A stretch of DNA of 38,622 nt from positions 1 through 38,622 of the forward strand of contig JAETNQ010000035.1 of NCBI GenBank assembly GCA_021772075.1. The letters are read 5' to 3'. The notes under the pieces were generated by a model, which was given only the letters and a program-made list of their open reading frames with translations, was not told the origin of the DNA and made no database searches. Every line of letters begins with the position of its first letter. Position 1 is the stretch's first letter. A program made the position numbers and the translations under genes. Positions 33,457 to 38,622 of the stretch are shown here, piece after piece. This DNA comes from Lachnospiraceae bacterium. GTDB lineage: Bacteria; Bacillota; Clostridia; Lachnospirales; Lachnospiraceae.

Positions 33457-34383
33457 ATGGATAGAGAGATGAAAAAAAGGACGGGGAAGGCAATTCTATT
33501 TTTTACACCGTTTATGATATGTTTTTTTACATTTTGGGCGCTTCCGTTTCTTTACGGAGTGTATATGAGTTTTCGAAAAGTTTCTCTGACGAAGGGGGAC
33601 CGTGGGTTTGTCGGGCTTGAAAATTACAGGGCTTTGTTTGAACAGAGTTCCATGTATGCCCAGGATTTCCTGACGGGTTTGAAAAATACATTGCTTTTTG
33701 TGGCGGTCAGTGTTCCGCTTCTGATCGTAATCGCACTGGCGCTGGCCTTAATCGTGGAGGCATTGCCAGCGCGCCTGAAAAGTGTTTACAGGACGATCTT
33801 TTTTATGTCGTACGCTATTTCGGTTACTGCGGTTTCTTCTGTATTTTTATGGCTGTTTAACGGCAACGGCGGCTATATCAATAATCTTCTGGTACAGGCG
33901 CATCTGATTCAAAAGCCTGTTCCCTGGCTGGAGGCGCAGCCTTTTGCATGGATCGTGCTTGTAGCGGCAACTCTGTGGTGGACGGTCGGATACAATATGA
34001 TGCTGTTTATTAACGGACTGAATGAGATTGACGGGGCGCTGTACGAAGCTGCTTCTGTAGATGGCGCGGGATTCTTGAAAAAGCTGTGGTATATTACATT
34101 GCCGGGGCTTCGGAATGTGACGGTATATGTTTCCCTGACTTCTATTATTGCATCCTTTAATATGTATGGGCAGGCCAATCTGATCACAAAAGGCGGCCCC
34201 ACACAATCCACTAAAACATTGATCATGGTTATTCAGGATGTGATCTTAAAGAAAAATAATCTGGGAGTAGGAAATGCAATGGCTCTTGCCATGGGGGTGG
34301 TCGTTATGGCATTTGCTCTGTGTCAGCAGCATCTGACAAAAGAAAAAAAGGAATTGAAGGAGGTGGGAGGAAATGGCAGGTAA
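33457..34383 (+). CDS. Sugar ABC transporter permease (MalF/UgpA type)
   Basis: A 308-residue permease with about six transmembrane segments; the opening (ILFFTPFMICFFTFWALPFLYG) is typical. The EAA loop is EAASVDGAGFLKKLWYITLPG (near residue 200). The start is uncertain between 33457 and the in-frame ATG at 33469, neither with ideal ribosome-binding spacing. Overlaps the next permease gene by 11 nt. No ATPase gene is present in the cluster. Confidence 0.92.
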   Translation: MDREMKKRTGKAILFFTPFMICFFTFWALPFLYGVYMSFRKVSLTKGDRGFVGLENYRALFEQSSMYAQDFLTGLKNTLLFVAVSVPLLIVIALALALIVEALPARLKSVYRTIFFMSYAISVTAVSSVFLWLFNGNGGYINNLLVQAHLIQKPVPWLEAQPFAWIVLVAATLWWTVGYNMMLFINGLNEIDGALYEAASVDGAGFLKKLWYITLPGLRNVTVYVSLTSIIASFNMYGQANLITKGGPTQSTKTLIMVIQDVILKKNNLGVGNAMALAMGVVVMAFALCQQHLTKEKKELKEVGGNGR

Positions 34384-35206
34384 GGTTCGGCTTAAAAAAG
34401 TAATTTTGGTCTTTGCGGCAACCATTATTGCGTATCTTTTTCTGGTGCCCTTACTGTTTATGCTTTTTACAAGCTTTAAAACGCTGTCGGAGTCGATTGC
34501 CTCTTCAGAATTGCTTCCGCAGCTTTGGACGATAGAAAATTATCTTTCTATTTTATCTGACACCGTGAATTCTCCCATTTTGCGATGGTTTGTGAATACG
34601 GTGATTGTCACGGTGACAGGAACCGTGGCAACGGTAGCGGTAGACTGTTTTGCGGCCTATGCATTGTCGCGCCTGAATCTTCCGGGAAAGAAAAAGATTC
34701 TGGTGATGATTGTATGGGTGATGAGTATTCCGGGGATCGTGACATTATTCCCCTCGTTTTATCTTTTTCGGCAGATATCCCTGATCGATACATATGTGCC
34801 GTTGATCCTTCCTTATATGGCAAATGTAACCGGTGTATATCTGATTTATAATTTTTTAGTGGACTTCCCGATCAGCCTGGAAGAAGCGGCAAAAGTAGAC
34901 GGGGCGGGAGTGTTTAGGACTTTTACGGTAATTGTGCTGCCTTGTATCCGTCCGATTATATTGACATTGGCATTTGTCACGTTTTTGGGGATCTATAATG
35001 ATTACCTCTGGCCGTCGCTGGTAGTGACATCAAATGAAATGAAAACACTGACGGTAGGGATTGCCTCCTTGGTACTGGGGGCAAACTTTGTAAATCCGGG
35101 ACTGATGATGGCGGCTACAGTGTTTGCCGTTGTGCCTGCTTTGATCTTGTTTATGTTTTTGAATAAATACATTGTTAGAGGAGAAACAAATGTGGGAATC
35201 AAATAG
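34373..35206 (+). CDS. Sugar ABC transporter permease (MalG/UgpE type)
   Basis: A 277-residue permease with about six transmembrane segments and the EAA loop EEAAKVDGAGVFRTFTVIVLP (near residue 170). GGAGGTGGGAGG lies just before the ATG at 34373. It overlaps the GH43-like gene by 17 nt, linking transport to hydrolysis of the same sugar. Confidence 0.92.
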   Translation: MAGKVRLKKVILVFAATIIAYLFLVPLLFMLFTSFKTLSESIASSELLPQLWTIENYLSILSDTVNSPILRWFVNTVIVTVTGTVATVAVDCFAAYALSRLNLPGKKKILVMIVWVMSIPGIVTLFPSFYLFRQISLIDTYVPLILPYMANVTGVYLIYNFLVDFPISLEEAAKVDGAGVFRTFTVIVLPCIRPIILTLAFVTFLGIYNDYLWPSLVVTSNEMKTLTVGIASLVLGANFVNPGLMMAATVFAVVPALILFMFLNKYIVRGETNVGIK

Positions 35207-36185
35207 GGAATTTTCGATGCTGAAACCGGTATATGACAAGGTGGAAACCAGAAAGCTGGAAGAATTGTATCTGCGGGATCCGTTCCTCTTTGCAGACCGG
35301 AAAAGAAGATGTTATTTTTTATATGGGACCAATATGAATACATGTGATGGGGCGGCGGATCTGGATCCTTTTTTTGAAACTTGGATCAGCCGTGACCTGC
35401 AGGTATTCCAGGGGCCTTACCTTGTATTTCAGCCTGACAGAGGATTTTGGGGCGTGAAGCATTACTGGGCTCCGGAAGTACATGTCTATCATGGGGCGTA
35501 CTATATGTTTGCGACATTCAAAGGGGGGATCGGAGAGAACCGGGGTACGGCCATATTGAAAGCAGAGCGTCCGGAGGGGCCGTTTTGGGAACACAGTAAA
35601 GGTCCTGTCACGTTAAAAGGACATGAATGTCTGGATGGTACTTTTTATGTGGATTTGGATGGAAATCCATGGATCGTATTCTGCCATGAATGGACGGAGC
35701 TTTTTTACGGAAAAATCAAAGCGCTTCCGCTCAAAGAAGATCTGACAGAGGCAGTTGCTGCAGAACCTGTTGTCATTGTAGATACAGAAAAAGACCACTT
35801 GCCATGGATTCGCCAGATGCATGATCCGCGGGTGCATAAAAAAGGATATTTGACGGACGCGCCTTATCTGCACCGGCTTCCCGGCGGGGCGCTTCTGATG
35901 ATGTGGTCCAGTTACGCAATTCCTGGTTATATGGGGGAGGGTGACGGGGGATATGTGATTGCAGGCTGTATCAGTAAAAATGGGAAAATGGAAGGGCCTT
36001 GGGAACATATTCCCGGGCTGTTGTTGGATCGTAATGCGGGGCATTCTGCGCTGTTTTATGATCTGCAAGGGAATCTGAAGCTGATCTCCCACTGTAATGA
36101 TACAAAACATGGGCAGGAAAGCCCGGTTATTTTGGATGTCAGGGAGAGTCAGGATGGAATTCGAATTTTATGGAGGAATGAGTAA
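35190..36185 (+). CDS. Glycoside hydrolase family 43-like enzyme
   Basis: A 331-residue cytoplasmic five-bladed-propeller glycosidase of the GH43 type (arabinofuranosidase/xylosidase activities are common). Likely catalytic base Asp30 in LRDPFLF, a WAPEV motif at 93-97, the pKa-modulating Asp149 in LDGTFYVD. The position of the acid Glu is taken by Asp223 in TDAPYL; related subfamilies show TDGP here, so it may be normal for them, but activity should be verified. No signal peptide, so it acts on imported sugar. Start at ATG 35190, with GGAG 6 nt upstream; the earlier in-frame TTG lies inside the permease gene. Confidence 0.8.
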   Translation: MWESNREFSMLKPVYDKVETRKLEELYLRDPFLFADRKRRCYFLYGTNMNTCDGAADLDPFFETWISRDLQVFQGPYLVFQPDRGFWGVKHYWAPEVHVYHGAYYMFATFKGGIGENRGTAILKAERPEGPFWEHSKGPVTLKGHECLDGTFYVDLDGNPWIVFCHEWTELFYGKIKALPLKEDLTEAVAAEPVVIVDTEKDHLPWIRQMHDPRVHKKGYLTDAPYLHRLPGGALLMMWSSYAIPGYMGEGDGGYVIAGCISKNGKMEGPWEHIPGLLLDRNAGHSALFYDLQGNLKLISHCNDTKHGQESPVILDVRESQDGIRILWRNE

Positions 36186-36186
36186 C

Positions 36187-37971
36187 ATGAAGAGTAGGAC
36201 AGAGTATCCAAGACCACAATTTGTCAGAAAGGATTGGTTGTGTCTGAATGATATATGGGATTTTCGGTTTGGGGATCAAGCGGACTGGCAGGATATTCAG
36301 GTACCTTTTGTATTTCAGAGTAAAAGCAGCGGGATAGGCACTGATCGTATGTGCGATAATGTGGTTTATAGAAGAAGGGTACAGATACCAGGGGAATGGA
36401 AGGGGCAAAGGATTCGAATCCATTTCGGCGCAGTAGATTATCAATGCCGTGTTTATGTGAATGGAAACATGGCGGGTTGCCACACTGGCGGTAATATCGG
36501 ATTTTCCTTTGATATTACGGGATTGTTGAACTGGGAAGAGGAGGAAGTGTTGGTGGAGGTGCATGATCCCTGCACAGATGAGACAATCCCCCGGGGCAAG
36601 CAGTCCTGGACGGAGCAGCCGGATTCTATTTGGTATACACGATCTACAGGAATCTGGCAGTCAGTATGGCTGGAACCTCTTCCGCAGATTTCGATCAGGG
36701 ATGTGAAGTTTACTTCGGATATTGATAGAGGAATGGTACAGATGGATTATCGGCTGTCTGAATCAAGTATGGAAACAGCGCTGCATATCCGGGTCTCTAT
36801 GAAAGGAGAACAAGTGGCGGATGTGATAGTGCAGCAGGTAAAGGCAGAAGGGAGTCTGACCTTAAGTCTGTATGAAAATCAGATTTTCCGTACAGCGAAT
36901 CATGACAGCGGTTGGTGTTGGAGCCCGGAATCCCCCAATTTGTTTGATGTGTCTTTGCTTTTGGAAAAAGAGGGAAAAACAATAGACCAGGTCGATACTT
37001 ATTTTGGAATGCGCAAGGTTGAGACTAAAAATGGTATGCTCTATCTGAATAACAGACCTTATATTCCTAAGCTGGTATTAGATCAGGGGTATTGGAAGGA
37101 CAGTCTGATGACAGCAGAGAAAGACGAAGACTTTAAGCAGGATATCCTGCTCGCAAAAGAGATGGGATTCAATGGATGCCGGAAGCATCAAAAGAGCGAA
37201 GATCCCCGCTTTTTATACTGGGCGGATGTTCTGGGCTATCTGGTATGGGGCGAGATCGGCGCCTGTGCACAGTACAGTCGCCGTTCCGTAAACCGCACCA
37301 TGAAGGAATGGTCTGAGGCGGTAAATCGGGATTATAATCATCCGTGCATTATGGCCTGGGTGGTATTGAATGAGAGCTGGGGGGTTCCCTTTATTCGTAC
37401 AGATAAATGCCAACAAGCACACTCTTTGGCGCTATATTACCATGTGAAGTCATTGGATCCAACAAGATTGGTGGTTGGGAACGACGGTTGGGAAATGACC
37501 AAGACGGACATTTGCGCAGTGCATCATTATAGTCATGGAGAAGAAGGGGAAACAGCAAAGCAGAGCCGCTTCCAGGAAAGTCTGAAAACGCTGGAAAATA
37601 TCCTGCATGCCATGCCGGCTGGCCGACAGGTTTACGCGGAAGGCTTTTCTTATAATGGAGAACCGGTCATGCTGACGGAGTTTGGCGGAATTTCGTTCCA
37701 AAAGGAAACGGAGGATGAATGGGGCTATACCAGCGTGAAGTCGGGAGAAGAATTTATCAATGTGTATGCCCGTCTTCTGTCCGCAATTCAGGATTCGGAA
37801 GTATTGTCTGGCTACTGTTATACGCAGCTTGCCGATGTGGAGCAGGAGGTGAACGGACTTCTCACCGCAGACCGAATTCCCAAAGTAGAGGTAGAAAAGA
37901 TCCGGGAACTCAATCTTGAAATTGAGAAGTATCTGTTAAAGGGCCAAAGGGGGATAAATGGTTTTGGTTGA
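36187..37971 (+). CDS. Glycoside hydrolase family 2 enzyme
   Basis: A 594-residue GH2 glycosidase (beta-galactosidase, beta-glucuronidase or related). An N-terminal sugar-binding jelly roll (about 15-185, with RIHFGAVDYQCRVYVNG and VEVHDPC), an immunoglobulin-like domain (about 186-285) and the TIM barrel follow. Acid/base Glu396 is in VLNESWG and nucleophile Glu498 in LTEFGG. There is no signal peptide, so it acts in the cytoplasm on transported oligosaccharide together with the GH43-like enzyme. I chose ATG 36187, with GGAGG 10 nt upstream, over frames open further upstream inside the GH43 gene. Last gene of the operon. Confidence 0.9.
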   Translation: MKSRTEYPRPQFVRKDWLCLNDIWDFRFGDQADWQDIQVPFVFQSKSSGIGTDRMCDNVVYRRRVQIPGEWKGQRIRIHFGAVDYQCRVYVNGNMAGCHTGGNIGFSFDITGLLNWEEEEVLVEVHDPCTDETIPRGKQSWTEQPDSIWYTRSTGIWQSVWLEPLPQISIRDVKFTSDIDRGMVQMDYRLSESSMETALHIRVSMKGEQVADVIVQQVKAEGSLTLSLYENQIFRTANHDSGWCWSPESPNLFDVSLLLEKEGKTIDQVDTYFGMRKVETKNGMLYLNNRPYIPKLVLDQGYWKDSLMTAEKDEDFKQDILLAKEMGFNGCRKHQKSEDPRFLYWADVLGYLVWGEIGACAQYSRRSVNRTMKEWSEAVNRDYNHPCIMAWVVLNESWGVPFIRTDKCQQAHSLALYYHVKSLDPTRLVVGNDGWEMTKTDICAVHHYSHGEEGETAKQSRFQESLKTLENILHAMPAGRQVYAEGFSYNGEPVMLTEFGGISFQKETEDEWGYTSVKSGEEFINVYARLLSAIQDSEVLSGYCYTQLADVEQEVNGLLTADRIPKVEVEKIRELNLEIEKYLLKGQRGINGFG

Positions 37972-38018
37972 GATAAGTTTATAATGGAAACATGTTTTGG
38001 CATATGTGAATAGAGCGG

Positions 38019-38314
38019 ATGAAAGGAGTTGTTGTGGAGATACTGAGAAAAATAGACCTTTTCCAGAAAGAGATCAACGCGCTGCGCCCGATGGAGGGCG
38101 GGATGCACGGGTGCTTATCACGGGGTCGCAGTATCCCGTGGCTGCCCCGGAGAAGGTGAAAAAGGAGATGGACCGGCTGTTTGAGTGGGTACGGAAGGAA
38201 CGGGGAAAATACCACCCCGTGGAATCTGCCGCCCAGTTCCACAAGAGGTTTGTGTTCATCCACCCGTTCAAGGACGGCAATGCAACATTGAGGCACCGAA
38301 AGAAAGTAGCATAA
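38019..38314 (+). pseudogene. Remnant of a Fic-family gene
   Basis: Two reading frames carry pieces of one Fic protein. The first (from ATG 38019 or GTG 38034) reads EILRKIDLFQKEINALRP, a typical Fic N-terminal helix. From about 38110 another frame reads ITGSQYPVAAPEKV and then FVFIHPFKDGN, the Fic active-site motif, but it breaks off before the required GR of HPFxDGNGR and continues as unrelated sequence. The inhibitory-helix region and much of the core between the two pieces are missing. The gene is therefore dead through internal deletion, frameshift and 3' truncation. Intact Fic proteins AMPylate target proteins. Confidence 0.8.
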
Positions 38315-38622
38315 CAGCGGCAAACTGCTTTGTATATAAATTTAAAAGGAAGTTAAATTTTAAGAATGAATAACATAAAAGGGAGCCACAGAGTGACTCC
38401 CCCAGTGCAGTCCTGAAACATACACCTCTTTCAATAACTATAATATACAGTATGGATCGAAAAAATGCAAGATAAATTTTGGATTCAAAATGGTTTGAAA
38501 AGGGTTATGGTTACAATTCACGGCCCAGCCGATTAGGATTTTTAAAATTTCTGTGTTTTCATAACCATATAAATCAGAGTGTGCAAGTGCCAAAAAAATG
38601 TTGGATTTTCAACATTTTTTGG
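38315..38622. other. Non-coding AT-rich tail with two inverted repeats
   Basis: No supported gene. A hairpin GGGAG...CTCCC with an inner CAC/GTG (about 38380-38401) may be a terminator remnant. At the window end, 38590-38603 and 38610-38622 form a 13-14 bp inverted repeat (CCAAAAAAATGTTG with one fewer A:T on the right) around GATTTT. It could be a terminator or the edge of a mobile element that continues past the window. Confidence 0.5.

Overview
The window looks like a chromosomal segment of a Lachnospiraceae-type member of the Clostridia. The grounds are the gene order dgt-like / dnaG / rpoD / trmK / nif3, a bacterial rnpB, strong AGGAGG-type ribosome-binding sites, solute-binding lipoproteins with lipobox-like cysteines, two ABC permease pairs without their own ATPase, and a mix of moderate-GC housekeeping genes with AT-richer accessory blocks. 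No taxon was checked by search.

Layout. (1) 1-1700: an IS4-type insertion sequence with a structured leader and a probable N-terminal frameshift, beside a C-terminal fragment of another gene. (2) 1704-4757: a zinc-ribbon membrane protein and a condensation-fold acyltransferase on the minus strand, divergent from an HSL-type alpha/beta hydrolase, with a dyad between them. (3) 4878-10499: housekeeping run (HD phosphohydrolase, DNA primase, primary sigma factor, TrmK, Nif3-like protein). (4) 10494-12557: a structured palindromic repeat, then an AT-rich two-gene module of an AAA/OLD-like ATPase and a small protein with a PD-(D/E)XK-like signature, which is a candidate defence system. (5) 12621-16807: nucleoside kinase, RNase P RNA, a PH-like membrane protein, a ZIP transporter, a second copy of the structured repeat, and a terminator. 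(6) 16835-22139 (minus strand): a two-component system, a four-gene cluster of small membrane/exported proteins (one frameshifted), and a BlaR/BlaI-like pair. (7) 22319-30525: an operon of two tandem Asp-box/solute-binding lipoproteins, two ABC permeases and a HlyD-like adaptor. (8) 30702-37971: an ArsR-like regulator with a large C-terminal domain, divergent from a sugar ABC transporter plus GH43 and GH2 enzymes. (9) 38019-38622: a decayed fic gene and non-coding sequence ending in an inverted repeat.

Three regulatory circuits can be read from DNA motifs. An 11-bp tandem repeat (TTTTAGAGAYT twice) sits exactly 7 bp upstream of a -10-like hexamer both at the response-regulator gene and at the Asp-box/ABC operon, so the two-component system probably controls itself and that operon. 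A GAAGACA-N5-TAGTC element sits just downstream of a TTGACA-17-TATNNT promoter both at blaI and at the small membrane-protein cluster, so the BlaI-like repressor probably controls both. GGAATA-containing dyads and a 30-bp repeat lie in the divergent promoter region of the sugar-utilisation cluster and are candidate operators of its ArsR-like regulator.

The strongest candidates for undescribed biology are: the repeat at 10494-10605 and 16642-16752, whose two copies differ by four compensatory base-pair changes in four different stems; the ATPase plus nuclease-like pair; and the two-component-regulated Asp-box/SBP/permease/HlyD operon. Functional statements rest on motif reading and family knowledge only; no database search was run.
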